From positions 97,547,319-97,611,318 of the forward strand of contig CP136066.1 of assembly GCA_032622095.1 (NCBI GenBank): a stretch of DNA of 64,000 bases. The letters are read 5' to 3'. A model generated the notes under the pieces. It was not told where the DNA came from, searched no databases, and saw only the letters and a program-made list of their open reading frames with translations. Numbering within the stretch: the first letter of the stretch is position 1; every line of letters begins with the position of its first letter. The DNA is from Siphonodentalium dalli. Its lineage: Eukaryota > Mollusca > Scaphopoda > Gadilida > Siphonodentaliidae. Positions 43,201-53,487 of the stretch are shown here, one piece after another. The translations under genes and the position numbers were made by a program.

Positions 43201-46200
43201 GCATCTGTTTACATAACACAGTGCAATTCTATTGGGTAATCACACACAAATGATATAAATCCTCTTTATTATTTCCATATCAGGAAAACAGTAACAAATA
43301 ACGCTCTTTATGTTTACCATATCCGGATCTAAACAAAAGCCAGGCTCTGTTGCTTTTGTTTACATATAACAAAGGAAAAACATTTGACAATAACATACTG
43401 TTTATGCCATATTTCTTATTGGTTTAAGAACAAGGTCTGTCTATATTTTACTATTCGTTCTGTTTATGGTGGTTTTTGACGGAGCTGACTATTTTAACAG
43501 CATACACATCGCCAACGCCGCCCGTATCTTTAACCCGCGCATGTTCTGCACCATAACCAGTTCTGCGTAGCGTTTGAGTGTGATTTTAATCAGAACTTTA
43601 CCATAACCAATGGCATGGATGGAATTCCATCAATATAGAAGACAAACGCGAATCACATATCTAGAGATGTATAGATATGTTTTTCAAAGAGACTGTGTAT
43701 TCCCCACCCACAATGGCAGGTGTATTTCCAATATAATTCACGGACTGGTCATTTGTGGTGGTAATGCGAGGATGGGACACAAGTTGATCTTTAATCAATA
43801 CTCAATCTTATTTTTTTCATTCTCACATAAAAGTTCACATGGTATGTTAATGAATAATCCCTTTAATTAATTAATCGATTCCGATAACTGAAGCGTCATT
43901 TAAAAAAAAAATTGGAATCTGATGATATGGGGACCATCGAATCTGATTGAGTACCTTTACAGAATCGTAAGACAGCATATACCTACGATGCCATCGCTAC
44001 TATGGTGCGTGTGTATCCAGCCAATCTTTTAACTTTACCGTTATTTCTTAAAAGTGGTCTACGGAAGGCATTATATTTGGGTACTATGCAAAACAATTAG
44101 TCAAGAAAAACATATGTTCTAAAATGATCATTATAAATAATTCGTGGGTAATGCGATATCGTGACAATTGAAATATCTGAACATTTCTGCCACAGTGTAT
44201 CTACATTCATGTAACAGTGGATCAAAGTCAAATAACAGCTTGACGCTATATATTAGCAAAGATCAGAATATGGAAAGTTTCATAAAACACAAAATATATC
44301 AATGAATACATTTGGATTCCAATTGCCATCGGCGAGATTTTGTGATATAATCTGGTCGATAAACTAAAATTTTACTGTCAACCTAGAAAAAAATGGACTA
44401 AGTTGTCTTTATTCCATTTTGTACCGGAGTATATCCAAAATTTGATAAAATCCGCTTTCAGTATTTTAATCCAAGATGGCGTCCGTGGTGGCAGTTTGTA
44501 TCGAAAAATTCTGAAGATTTGTGCACCAACTAATACCGAATACAATCAACACAAACAATGCTTAGTCGTAAACCATATCGGTAGAATATCTGTCCCAAAA
44601 ATTGCGGCCAAGATGGATAAAATCGAATGAAATTTACAAATTGTGGAACATTGCATAGCTAGACCTATAACAACCTCTCGGACTATGCGAGGAAGAATGA
44701 TTTTAGAGTATAAGGGAAACTTCTGATAAGAGATGTGCGAATTCTCTCTAATTTATCTCACAGGATAGCAAGCTAAAGCAAGGTCTCGTGAAACGGTTCA
44801 ATCTGGAGAAACAGAAAAATAACGCAGTTTTGTCTGTACTATTTATCTTGAATCGTGTGATATATGTGAAATCAAACAATTAAATGGGATATAACAGGGG
44901 TGCATTTATTATGTGAGCTTTTCCAGAAACAGAAACATATGTACTCAGAGCATGCACCATCGCGAATGTGAACGATAATCATTAAGCTTAATATCTACAA
45001 AATCAAACATGTCAGAATGCACTACCATAGAACAGTGTGAGAGCTATTCACAGACTACTGGGTAAATGTGGATCCTATTGTCCGTGTTTTAATAGTAACC
45101 ACTTGATTTTCGAGTTATCCATCTTACAACCCCAATTTGTCCATTTGAGCACGTGGAAGTGGTCCACATCTCCAAAAATTAACAAACTTCAAAAATCGAT
45201 AATTGATCACTCTGAGCTTTGAAATAGTAATTTAGGAGCGTCAAATCGGATTGAGTACCTTTAAAATAGTAGTCATATATAGTTGCATCCAGACAAGTGA
45301 TAAAACACGAATATTTCACTATTCTCACAATAATGCATGGTGGTATACTATGAAAGCAATTTATCAAAATACAAAGGAGTACCATAGACTATCTTCAATA
45401 AATTATCAACTTAACCAAAATTGCCTATATTCGCTGTGGTCAATGTGGAAGAGACTGTCTTTATACATGGACATTATATTTGCTTATATTCACTACTAAG
45501 GCCACACATACGCAAAACGTACTACCTTTTTCTACAAACGCATCACCACGCGTACCCCTGCTCCCAAACGCTACACATATCGGTTGAACACAAAACCATA
45601 ACTAGCAACATTGAGTGAATGGTCAACGCAGAAATAATATCTTTAAACTTTGATGGTCTTCTAATTAGCCCAACTACGTGGGTGGTAATGGTAAGATATT
45701 GTCAATCAATCAACAGGATACTTAAAACTAACATTGTGCATTGCGTGATAGTATATTCCCGCCGTAAAGTGCCAACTGAAGTAACGTTAATGCAATTGGC
45801 AACCAATAACCGGTTTGGTAGCAGCGTGAAAATTAGTTTTATATAAAATGTTCTATGTACAGTCTCTTCGGTCTGGTGAAATGGGGTGCTAATATCCCCA
45901 TTTGTATCTATAGTCAAATTTATACCACTCGTGATCGTGTGGTTTTAACAACTCACCAAAGGCTCGTGGTTGAAACAAAAAACCCACGCGTGGTGTAAAT
46001 TTGATTCACCCATGCAGACACAATGGGGATATTCTATATATCGATCAGACTAATACTATGACTGACATCGTAATTTTTATCCATAACAATGGTTTCCACG
46101 TGCGAAATTTCGTTATTTCAATAATAAACATAAGAATAAATTCTATTTTCTTTCACATTGTACTTTGTTGTGAAGCTTTTACAGACTATTATTATTTTTG

Positions 46201-46442
46201 CACATGTATACCCACCCACCGCGAATGTATTGCGTGCCTTTATCGAAGTAACGGGAGTCTTAGCGGACATCTCTCTGGTTACAGAAAATTCAAAAACATG
46301 AACATTTGGGCTACGAGGGGGGTGATTTCATACATGTACTATATGCCATAACGTGGGGGGTATACATACCACAGTCCTTAAACGGAACAGCAGTCCCAGC
46401 AATCAAAGTGGCCAGCGACAACGTTAGTAAGATCGTCCACAT
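34138..46442 (-). CDS. NPC2: NPC2-like ML-domain lipid-binding protein, complete
   Basis: A secreted or lysosomal sterol/lipid-binding protein of the NPC2 (MD-2-related) family. Exons: 46442-46370, 37323-37216, 35619-35444 and 34227-34138, with intron phases 1, 1, 0, giving 148 residues (human NPC2 has 151). A signal peptide (MWTILLTLSLATLIAG) precedes the mature VPFKDCG. All six family cysteines are present and pair as expected: C24-C139, C39-C44, C90-C97. Family motifs are GVIGGVPIPYP, DACKSG, YPSIRLVAKWEL and FCFEIP. One N-glycosylation site (NVT, residue 51) is seen. Every junction has GT/AG, and joining exon 3 (TCG|GTAAGT) to exon 4 (TTCCAG|ATT) restores the family sequence YPSI(K/R)L. 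Introns of 9.0, 1.6 and 1.2 kb are filled with MITEs. No break is seen, so it is probably functional. Confidence 0.93.
34264..34460. repeat. Dispersed AAGTTCAAC/CCTCCAGATGAATAA repeat in intron 3
   Basis: Contains a perfect hairpin (GATAATAAGTTCAACAAA...TTTGTTGAACTTATTATC) followed by CTGAACATCCCTCCAGATGA, matching copies at 2.1-2.4 kb and 60.5-60.75 kb. It begins about 35 bp from the exon 4 acceptor. Confidence 0.6.
34467..34572. repeat. CGAATC-rich repeat, possible hAT-like end
   Basis: TTAGGGCTCTGCGAATTGGG followed by ATCGTATCGAATCTCGAATC repeats. The TAGGGCTCTGC start resembles hAT-type ends; no right end was identified. Confidence 0.4.
34757..34815 (-). mobile_element. 3' tail of a non-LTR retrotransposon
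   Basis: On the minus strand ...GGTGTATTGCAATAAATCAT runs into (CTTAT)n. An AATAAA followed by a short tandem tail is the usual 3' end of CR1/L2-like elements, as also at 61453-61500. No coding part is attached. Confidence 0.4.
35444..35619 (-). CDS. NPC2: NPC2-like gene 1, exon 3
   Basis: Acceptor ATTTGCAG and donor TCG|GTAAGT. Encodes TTKVYGVIGGVPIPYP and DACKSGQVVCP. The antisense strand is also open for 131 codons, a shadow. Confidence 0.93.
35804..36263. mobile_element. 460-bp MITE with 23-bp perfect inverted ends
   Basis: ATTTAGGTTACACTGGTGTA AAT at 35804-35826 is exactly mirrored at 36241-36263. No clear target duplication was seen. It lies in intron 2 of NPC2-like gene 1; no other copy was found in the window. 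Confidence 0.75.
36284..36433 (+). CDS. 49-codon open frame in NPC2 intron, antisense
   Basis: ATG to TAG, encoding MRRIKCRICSGCSVNLYSYG... then KSLNKLRDVPRFGEMTGMRK and YSHMHAA. A CATACAG just before the ATG could also be an acceptor, making this a terminal exon. Composition is basic with three clustered cysteines. No family recognised; it may be chance. Confidence 0.25.
   Translation: MRRIKCRICSGCSVNLYSYGFKKSLNKLRDVPRFGEMTGMRKYSHMHAA
37216..37323 (-). CDS. NPC2: NPC2-like gene 1, exon 2
   Basis: Acceptor TTTTGTAG and donor A|GTGAGT. Encodes GSVDGSITTLDVVPCPSQPC then the NVT glycosylation site and a VTMTVTF strand. Confidence 0.92.
37494..38877. mobile_element. PIF/Harbinger-type non-autonomous element
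   Basis: GGGCGCGTACACATG at the left and CATGTGTACGCGCCC at the right are inverted ends flanked by the 3-bp TTA (37491-37493, 38878-38880), the target size of PIF/Harbinger. Subterminal GCAAGAAAATATCAGGTA is mirrored by TACCTGATATTTTCTTGC. The interior is a GGTTGGAAATTTCC repeat field also seen at 52.9-53.1 kb; no transposase. In intron 1 of NPC2-like gene 1. Confidence 0.75.
39430..40575. mobile_element. Foldback element with a duplicated left arm
   Basis: An arm of about 165 bp (AATCTCTA...GGCTAAC, CCCGTAGAGATCATATTCCA, TTTGACAGGGAACCTTATAA, CGGGGAATATATTTCTTAGT) occurs at about 39430-39600, again at 40075-40215, and inverted at 40400-40560. The latter two form a normal foldback; the first is an extra copy ending at the T3 MITE. 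Confidence 0.65.
39602..40053 (+). mobile_element. TTAA MITE family T3, complete copy
   Basis: AGGTACTCATTGTGATAAGACGC to CGGATTGAGTACCT, flanked by TTAA (39598-39601, 40054-40057). Matches 22567-23035. It inserted at the TTAA of CTGTTCCTTAATAATG in a foldback arm. Confidence 0.85.
41189..41412. mobile_element. Small MITE with ATTACACGCTT ends
   Basis: ATTACACGCTTGTTCCTAGAA and TTCTAGGACGCGAAGCGTGT AAT are inverted. It abuts the hairpin at 41415. Confidence 0.5.
41415..41529. repeat. Long hairpin with 27-bp perfect arms
   Basis: ACACAGAACGACACGATGTG TAAATGG (41415-41441) is exactly mirrored at 41503-41529 with a 61-bp loop, itself partly paired. Confidence 0.75.
42482..43529 (+). mobile_element. 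TTAA MITE family T2, interrupted copy
   Basis: AGGCATGGGCGGCGTTCGTT to AACGCCGCCCGTATCT, flanked by TTAA (42478-42481, 43530-43533). Removing 42557-43082 gives an element nearly identical to 60795-61292. Confidence 0.88.
42557..43082. mobile_element. Nested element with GCCGCTAGCGGC palindromes and 9-bp duplication
   Basis: Direct repeat TTAAAATAT at 42548-42556 and 43083-43091. Inverted AGGCTATTCTG(T/C)CGCTAGCGG ends, with six or more GGCTATTCTGCCGCTAGCGG motifs inside. The sister T2 copy at 60795 has the uninterrupted TTAAAATAT site. A 9-bp target suggests a Mutator-like element. A 94-codon antisense frame inside was not recognised. Confidence 0.82.
43534..46300. other. Rest of NPC2 gene 1 intron 1
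   Basis: Mostly unassigned AT-rich DNA. It contains two truncated T3 MITE ends: one ending at about 43956 (ATTGAGTACCTTTAC) and one inverted at about 45172-45260 followed by TTAA. No coding exon recognised. Confidence 0.45.
46370..46442 (-). CDS. NPC2: NPC2-like gene 1, exon 1 (signal peptide)
   Basis: Twenty-four codons plus one base. Donor G|GTATGT at 46369. Start context GCTACCATGTGG. Confidence 0.9.
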
Positions 46443-46509
46443 GGTAGCTGTTCGCGTGTAGAGATTCGGTCGACTCGGTGTGTTCCTCAGATAAGATGTG
46501 TTTTGATAG

Positions 46510-46531
46510 TATATATATACTCGTAGTGGTG
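46510..46531 (-). promoter_or_regulatory. TATA box of NPC2-like gene 1
   Basis: A TATATATA run lies about 75-85 bp upstream of the start codon on the minus strand, leaving room for a leader of about 45 bases. Confidence 0.5.
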
Positions 46532-47345
46532 GTATCGCACCATGTGTCCTGTGATGAGACCACCGAGACACGTGGTCGGGTGGCATGATCAGAGATCTAA
46601 TATATGCCGATGGTATGATATTATACATGCAAATGTTGCATGCACCCAACGGGTGTTTTCGAATCCGTGTTCTTCTATGATCGAAAAACGACAGGTCACC
46701 AAGACCATGTCTTTACATATACAAAAAGAGTTGGACTTGTCTGTTCGCGTCTTTCTCCCAGAACCCTGGACAGATTTCAACCAAATGGTGTGTGGTGACT
46801 CGAGCGGGGTATTATGGCGGATGGTATAATGCCATTAGTTTAAAAAATATATATTTAAAAAAAATTAAAGCCCCATATAATTTCGAGTCACCGATTATTT
46901 TTTATAGTGCCTTGATATACGGTTTTAATAACAATATATGCCATAAAATATTATTAAAATACTATCATTCATCAGCATTTCGAACGTCTGTGTCTCAGAC
47001 GGTGCCCATAGAGTAATAGAGAATAGCTGAAATCATAAAAAAAACTCCATTGCTCATATCACAAACATGGGGAACAGTATTGAACATAAACTGTATTAAT
47101 ATAATTCGATCTTTTCTTCAGACATCAGAACATTTTCGGGGTCTAGTCGGTGAACCGACAACGTGTGATATATCAATTTTAAACAGTATAACGTATTTAA
47201 GAAGTAATAGGGGGAAGTCAAACAAGGGCCGAAGTCCCGAAGAACTTTCAGAAACAAAAACAAACGTGATTATAACCTACACATAGTGTCACTGCGCATT
47301 GTATAACCCATAAGCACTAGTAATTGTTTCCTATTAGGCATTAAT
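46532..47345. other. Intergenic spacer upstream of NPC2-like gene 1
   Basis: No gene or clear repeat recognised. Confidence 0.35.
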
Positions 47346-47347
47346 TT

Positions 47348-47725
47348 AATGAACCAAATGGAGAACCCAAAGGAACTATTTGGTTCTATCCTGGGAACCA
47401 CATATAGAACCAAAATAGGTCAGTTTGGTTCTCCCCGCAGGAAAAAAATTAGAAACAAGTTTGTTTCCGTGTGGAACCAGAATGTCTGTTTTCTACTCAA
47501 TTTGGTTCTTTAATTTGGTTCCACGTGGAACCAAAACAATGTTTGGTTCTTTATTTTTGGTTCTTCGCGAAGAAGCAAAACATGTGTGTTTGGTTCTTCT
47601 TTTGGTTCTTTATTTTGGTTCTTCACGAAGAACCAAAACATGTATGTTTGGTTCTTCGTTTGGTTCCGTTCCCCCCACTGGGAGAAACTATGGAACCAGA
47701 TTTGGTTCCCCGGGAAACCAAAATT
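47348..47725. repeat. TTTGGTTC / GAACCAAA palindrome array
   Basis: More than fifteen TTTGGTTCT or AGAACCAAA words, many paired as short inverted repeats (for example TTTGGTTCTTCGCGAAG, TTGGTTCCACGTGGAACCAA). All open frames across it are repeat-derived on both strands. Confidence 0.85.
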
Positions 47726-47950
47726 TCTCTGTGTGTGCGATGTGTACTTGGATAATAATCGGCGTATTTTGGTAGAAGAATATGTTGTATCAAACCAATA
47801 TCTACCAGAGTTGTCTATCTTACCGACGTTCACCTCTCGTACAGCAAGGAATAAAATGCTGTCTGCTATTAAACTAATCTAATAATATTAATATCACCGA
47901 GTTAATGTGCGAACCATGCAACTCGTGTTGTATAACACCTTTTAATTCAC

Positions 47951-48180
47951 TGTCGGAATCTCGGCGGGATTTAGGCTGGGATATGACCGGGATATAAACG
48001 GGATTTTGGGTCTGGATTTTTTGGGATCCCGGCGAGATCCCAACTAAATTCCACAGGGATCCCGGCATAAATCACACCGGGATCCCGACCTAAATGCCAC
48101 AGGGATTCCGAACTAAATCCCACCGGGATCCCGACCAAAAATCCTGACGGGATCTCAGCGGAATCCCAGCGGAATTCCCG
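47951..48180. repeat. CGGGATCCCG palindrome array
   Basis: Eight or so GGGATCCC/GGGATTCC/GGGATCTC palindromes are spaced about 20 bp apart with AACTAAATCCCAC linkers. Confidence 0.85.
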
Positions 48181-48416
48181 GTGATATTTTCTCTGAATTT
48201 TTACCAGAATCGCTGTAACAATCGGTGCTGTGGCATATGTGAATATCGGTAAGATATACAACTCTGGTAGAGATTGGTACCAAACTTGATTTGACTTGAA
48301 TATTCAACGGACGGACCAATTTCTACCATGGAGACTGTTCTAAATATCGGCTGATAGAAATCGAGGCAACGAATTAACTATAGTCGGTAACCTCATACGA
48401 TTTCTTATTAAACAAG

Positions 48417-50235
48417 ACGTATACACTCTTATAACTATAAGGTGTAGAAACGATTACACAGCAAATGTGTAAACTCGGTTAATACACATAGCAATGTGTA
48501 GTTTTACATACAAATACATTGACCAAGGGCCGTTCTACACATAATGTGTATATTTTGTTACACACAATAATTATTGTGTAAGAACGTACATGTATATATA
48601 GCATGCGCATTGCGGTGCCTTCAGTTTCATAGTCGCTACATGACAGCCATGTTGTTTGAGTATAGTTTTTGGAATACAATCTACAGCGATCGTAGACAAG
48701 GAATGGAAGTTCAGAATTCCCACTTGTGGGATAGTATTAATGATATATTAATTTATTGGCCGTGGCTAGAGTACCGTATACGGCACTTTAGCCGGACTGC
48801 TAAAGTACCGTATACGGCACTTTAGCCGAACTGTTAAAGTACAGTATACGACACTTTAGCCAAACTCTATTCAAACTGCCAAAGTACCGTATACGGCACT
48901 TTATCAGTTTGACTAGAGTACCTTAAGCCTATATTTTGATTCATATGCCACGCGATTATACAGACATAATTGTGTTTTGAATAATGATTCTTTATTTCGT
49001 ATATATGAACTTGATGGTCAGGACAGCCCTTGAGCCATGCACAAATCGTTTTGTAATGGTATTTCGTCTATATATATAGTCTCTTTCGAGTCCACAATTT
49101 ACAGTAATACTATAACCAGCCCGTGATTTAGATTTTGGAAATGGATCATCATACGTGGATTCAAATCCCCAATTATTACGCACGCCGCGTGTATACTAAT
49201 GTACAAATTCTTGTTTCGCCTGGGCCCTGCCATGTAGCGCTGGGGGTTCTATTTATAGAATGTTAATTATTGGGACACATTAAAAGTTGTAGTGCGACCC
49301 CGAGGGCGAGCTGTAGTGCGACCCCGAGGCCGAGGCCGATAAAAGGTGTAGTTGAGAATTTCAATTTCGTTTATTGGCGTTTACTTTGTGTCAATAATGT
49401 TGATTTTTGGTTTGTGATCAGCTATGCCAATTACATATAACAGAAATGAAAAAGATTCTATAATTACAATCATGGGTATATATATATAATATGATCTTGA
49501 GCGGGTGACCATTTCTGACTATGATTTTCTTGTCTCGTGTTGTCTGAAAGCGCTCGAATTCCATTGAGCATAGATCTATGTGCCCATGGAATCGGCGTTG
49601 AATAAATCAGCGCTCGGGCGCTGCTATTGTTGCACGACGAACGCGCACATTTGACGTGACAAATTAATGACGTCATGCAAGAAGCGCATAGTTCTACGGT
49701 ACTTTAGCAGTTTGGCTAAAGTACCGTATACGGCACTCTAGCCAGTCCGTAATTTATTTGTTAAAACTTTCATGGCGAATATTGCTCTTATACTCGTTTA
49801 TATGACTGCTGTAATACGGTAATACTAATATTATGTAATCCGCCGTGACCCTGGTTTGTTCAATTAAAACGAAAACTCACACATGACAGAGCAAAATATT
49901 ATGTACCATTGTACGCCATGAAAGTTTTAACATACAAATACTATATACCCACAGTTCGGAATACTGAACTTACATTCTTGTCTACGATCTATATGTGTAA
50001 GAATCTACACAAAATGTGTACGGGATATGTGTTGATTTTATGCACACCAGTGTGTATAAATGTGTAGAAATTGACCCATTTATTGTGTAAAAATTGTTAC
50101 ACAATTTGTGTACGTACATAAAACTACACATATATATACTACACGGATATGTTTAAGATCAAACATGAATATTGTTTGTGTAGCAGGGCTACACATTTTG
50201 TGTAGAAAACCTACATATTAGTCATAAGAGTGTAT
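48417..50235. mobile_element. Outer foldback element with TACACA/TGTGTA arrays
   Basis: TATACACTCTTATAACTA at the left is mirrored by TAGTCATAAGAGTGTATA at the right. Each arm (about 48440-48600 and 49996-50220) holds many TACACA...TGTGTA palindromes. A different element is inserted in the middle (48758-49750). Confidence 0.7.
48758..49750. mobile_element. hAT-type element with CCGTATACGG palindromes
   Basis: AATTTATT is directly repeated at 48750-48757 and 49751-49758. The ends GGCCGTGGCTAGAGTACCG and CTCTAGCCAGTCCGT are inverted. The left arm holds four AAAGTACCGTATACGGCACT palindromes and the right arm one. An 8-bp target fits hAT. No transposase. Confidence 0.75.
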
Positions 50236-50261
50236 ATACACACATTCAACGATTGACGATC

Positions 50262-50341
50262 ATAACCGAAAAGTTTGAAGATAAATTTTCTATAACTGCG
50301 GTACGCGCGTTATAGAATTTATCTTCAAACTTTTCGGTTAT
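50262..50341. repeat. 80-bp hairpin, near-perfect
   Basis: ATAACCGAAAAGTTTGAAGA TAAATT... is mirrored by ...AATTTATCTTCAAACTTTTC GGTTAT around a short CG-rich loop. Confidence 0.8.
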
Positions 50342-50504
50342 AACTGCATAACCTTAATCGAAACACGAGTTATTTCTTAAATATTATCGACACACACGTT
50401 GAAGCATATTCTATATGACACACACTGTCATAGCTTGCCTATACAATATTATCAGCGCATATATATGGAGGTGGTTGGTCACTGAGTAACCGCTTATCTT
50501 GCGG

Positions 50505-50714
50505 TCAATAAAATAGCATCTCACTTTTGCGGGACAGTTTAAACATTGAGGAGATATAAGTTGGACATTCTCCTCTCAGAGCCTTGAATACTATCAGTCC
50601 ACTTTTGAACTTCACTCTATGTTCAAATGTCAATATGTGAAGTAAACAGAGGTCAGTTGTAATATAATCGCATTTCCGTAAGTTCTGAATAAGGCGTGCA
50701 CAAAGTTGCATCAC
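50505..50714 (-). pseudogene. Non-LTR retrotransposon RT, C-terminal fragment
   Basis: The frame includes CLLHILTFEHRVKFKSGLIV and FKALRGECPTYISSMF, the conserved region after the RT thumb in CR1/jockey-like elements (K-ALHGLAP-YI). It is about 70 codons with no RT core beside it: a 5'-truncated copy. Confidence 0.65.
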
Positions 50715-50719
50715 AACTA

Positions 50720-52170
50720 AAGTGTTCTATCTCCATATTATTATTTTTGTGGGAAATCGGGTTTAAAGTTTTGACCACCCCACCCCCGGTTCACATGTTC
50801 TGGAATAATTAAAAAAATCGATCAAGTTTTGAATTTGGGATTACATTTTTTCAAACTCATTTTTGCTTTATCATATTTATGGATTTTGCATATCCAAAGT
50901 GGTAGCACCCGAGAGTAATTCATATCGAGCTAATCTCCACTCTGGTCATACCAAACAGAAATGCAGCAATACAGTCCCCCTGCCACACTTGTCTAGCAAT
51001 TACCATCGCGTATATATAAGTAATCAAATGTAGCATTTTTTATTTATTTAAGGGCTTTGTCAACCCATTTCCTCCAAATTTGATGTAATCAAAATAAAGG
51101 AGTCTGTTCACTTTGTAATCGCCGTAACCAAGCCCCATGGATGCACAATTTTAAGAGTATAAGTCATGGTGGATTATCTTAGAAATACAAATTGTGAACT
51201 TTATAGCGGCTTCAAATATAATTTTTTCGAACCCAAATCCAATAACCACAAAATAAATTTCTAACGAGAGGTCTGCATCCAGCGTGGATGGTTAAAGACA
51301 GTCTAATGCATCATTATCCTAACCAACTGAGCCACTGTTGACCCCAGCCAAGCGTTTAGTTCGGTTCGGTAGGGATACATTTTAGGTCTAATTACAACCC
51401 CTCCCCATTGCGCCCAAATCCTGTTCAATGGTTACGAATTTTGGCGTGTCTGGTTATATCGTAATATACATGTAGATCAAAATGGTATAAGCGTATTAAT
51501 GTGCCATATATACCTCTGTTATTTCGGATTTTTTTTTTTTTTGAAAATTCTTTCAGTTTCTGAATCAGAGTCTAAGTCTAAGACCGCTTAGTTCGTTAAT
51601 TAATAATATATGTATTTCAGTGCAGCATCGCTACACAGAGTCGTTAGCGTCTCTGTATAGTAGAGAGTTAACTGTATTATATAGAGAGATAACCCTAGCA
51701 CAATCGATAACGCTAGCTGAGTGCTTATCCGTCCGCTCTAAAACTAGGAAAATCGCACCAAAGCTGTCCGTAGATACTACCAAACACATGCATCTAGATT
51801 CGCGAGTTTTCCAATTGTTTTCCCTTTACGAGTTTCGGTGGAATTTTCCAAAAGCCTCGACCCAACCCGGGGCGTTCGCGCGCTCTCTGTTTGGGCAGGT
51901 TGCTTTCATAGTAGAGCGGTGAAACTTTGGGGCGTACCTAAGGCATATCGATGTATGCATTAGCCTTTCTCCTTCATTAACCCCTATTGCATTTGGCGTC
52001 AAGACTAAGGGGTTTGAATTAGAGCAATACGTATCACCCTTTAACACCTCATTTTATATTCAAAACCGTCATCGTGTAAACTACTATTCAATAAATGATT
52101 TATCTGTAAATTTCTACATGTACATCAAATAAAAATTAATTAATCAATACCATCAGTTTCCAAGAAAGAC
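50720..52170. other. Intergenic DNA without recognised gene
   Basis: A frame at 51620-51922 and an overlapping antisense frame at 52047-51826 show no family motif. No repeat relationship within the window was noticed. Confidence 0.35.
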
Positions 52171-52180
52171 ACAGTCTTAA

Positions 52181-52384
52181 AGGGGTACTGCATGTGCACT
52201 AAATCCGGCCATTTATGGGACCATCTACTCAACAGAATATATGCAACACAGGTCAATAACTCATGAGTGTATTTTGCATTAATCCGCCGTTCAAATTAAT
52301 TAATTTGTTGGATATGTTATGTTGAGTATAAAAGGAGATGTTCCAATGGCATGAAAGGCCGAATTTAGTGTACAGTATACTCCT
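52181..52384. mobile_element. TTAA MITE, T1-related short family
   Basis: AGGGGTACTGCATGTGCACT to GTACAGTATACTCCT, flanked by TTAA (52177-52180, 52385-52388). Its internal inverted TGAGTATAAA/CTACTCAACAGAATATATGC words recur at about 60378-60461. Confidence 0.75.
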
Positions 52385-52744
52385 TTAAAGCCGATCGCTT
52401 TCCGAATTTCGGGGTAAGTTAGAGTTTCATTCAGCATAAGTTTTCATTAATCGAAAAAATTGGTTGAAATCATGGAACTATTTTAATTGGACAATCAACC
52501 ATTGACCTGTCCATTTACTCGAATAAATGTATGTTTCCAAACATATCGTACAACGATGAAGTATGTAAACCGCGATAACATGCAAGCTTATTCTCACAAT
52601 GCATCGAGCATTTCGACTCTTCATTGAGCCTTTGTTTGTCCAAATGTTGACAAACTGGTTGAAGCTGGGCTCATCAATCACCTTGTGGATCCAGAATTCA
52701 GTGCGCCCGAAGTAATAACACAATTTCCATGCAACAAACCAAAT

Positions 52745-52852
52745 TCACCTGTATATGGTCACCAACCGTGCGAGATACATTCACCTGTATATGGTCACCA
52801 ACCGTGCGAGATACATTCACCTGTATATGGTCACCAACCGTGTGAGATACAT
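52745..52852 (+). repeat. 36-bp minisatellite, three copies
   Basis: Unit TCACCTGTATATGGTCACCA ACCGTGCGAGATACAT repeated three times with one substitution. The 36-bp length keeps a frame open (SPVYGHQPCEIH three times), but there is no sign of a gene. Confidence 0.9.
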
Positions 52853-53487
52853 TCGTTGGCGTATATCAAAATGTTCAAAAGTTGGAAATATTTTGCCCGA
52901 CACTATACATCAGTTGGAAACTTAAAATGGGTTGAAATTGTTCTCATACATGCAGTTTGATTTCCCAACCAGTAATTCGTGGGGAATGTGTTGCTTGTAT
53001 ACCAAGAGTCGCATATTGTCCTACTTTTTGTCAAAATTTTGGACTGATATGGCATTCAGTTGGAAACTGGAAGTACCAGTTGGCAATTTCCGACCAAGGG
53101 GGTTCCAAATGAAATTTCGCCAAATTAATTTGGGAATTATGTCTGGTTAAACGGGAGTGCAGTTTAACAGTTTAAGCTGGATACGCCCCGTCCACCGGGA
53201 CTCTACTCCCTGACACACTAGTCATTCAGGTCCCGTGAGGAATTACAACACCCCGTCTATCGTTACCCCATTCGTCGGCTGTCCGATTGCTCTTATGGAC
53301 ATTATAGTTCTCCAGATATACCAGAATACTTTACCCTTAACGGGACGAACGCACGTTTTGCAAAAATCCAGCCAAAATAGAAAGATTTTTAACAAAGAAT
53401 TTGTCTGGATCTATCTGGAGAAAAATCTTGAAATTCACATCTCGTCAGCTTCATTGTACATAGAATCTGAGCAATTATTAAGAGTTG

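Noticed and set aside
47425-47882. Several overlapping 94-116 codon frames on both strands
   Set aside because: All cross the GGTTC/GAACC array and read as Phe/Trp/Gly or Glu/Pro/Asn repeats.
52685-52960. Frame with three 12-residue repeats
   Set aside because: A 36-bp minisatellite keeps any frame open; no conserved flanking protein.
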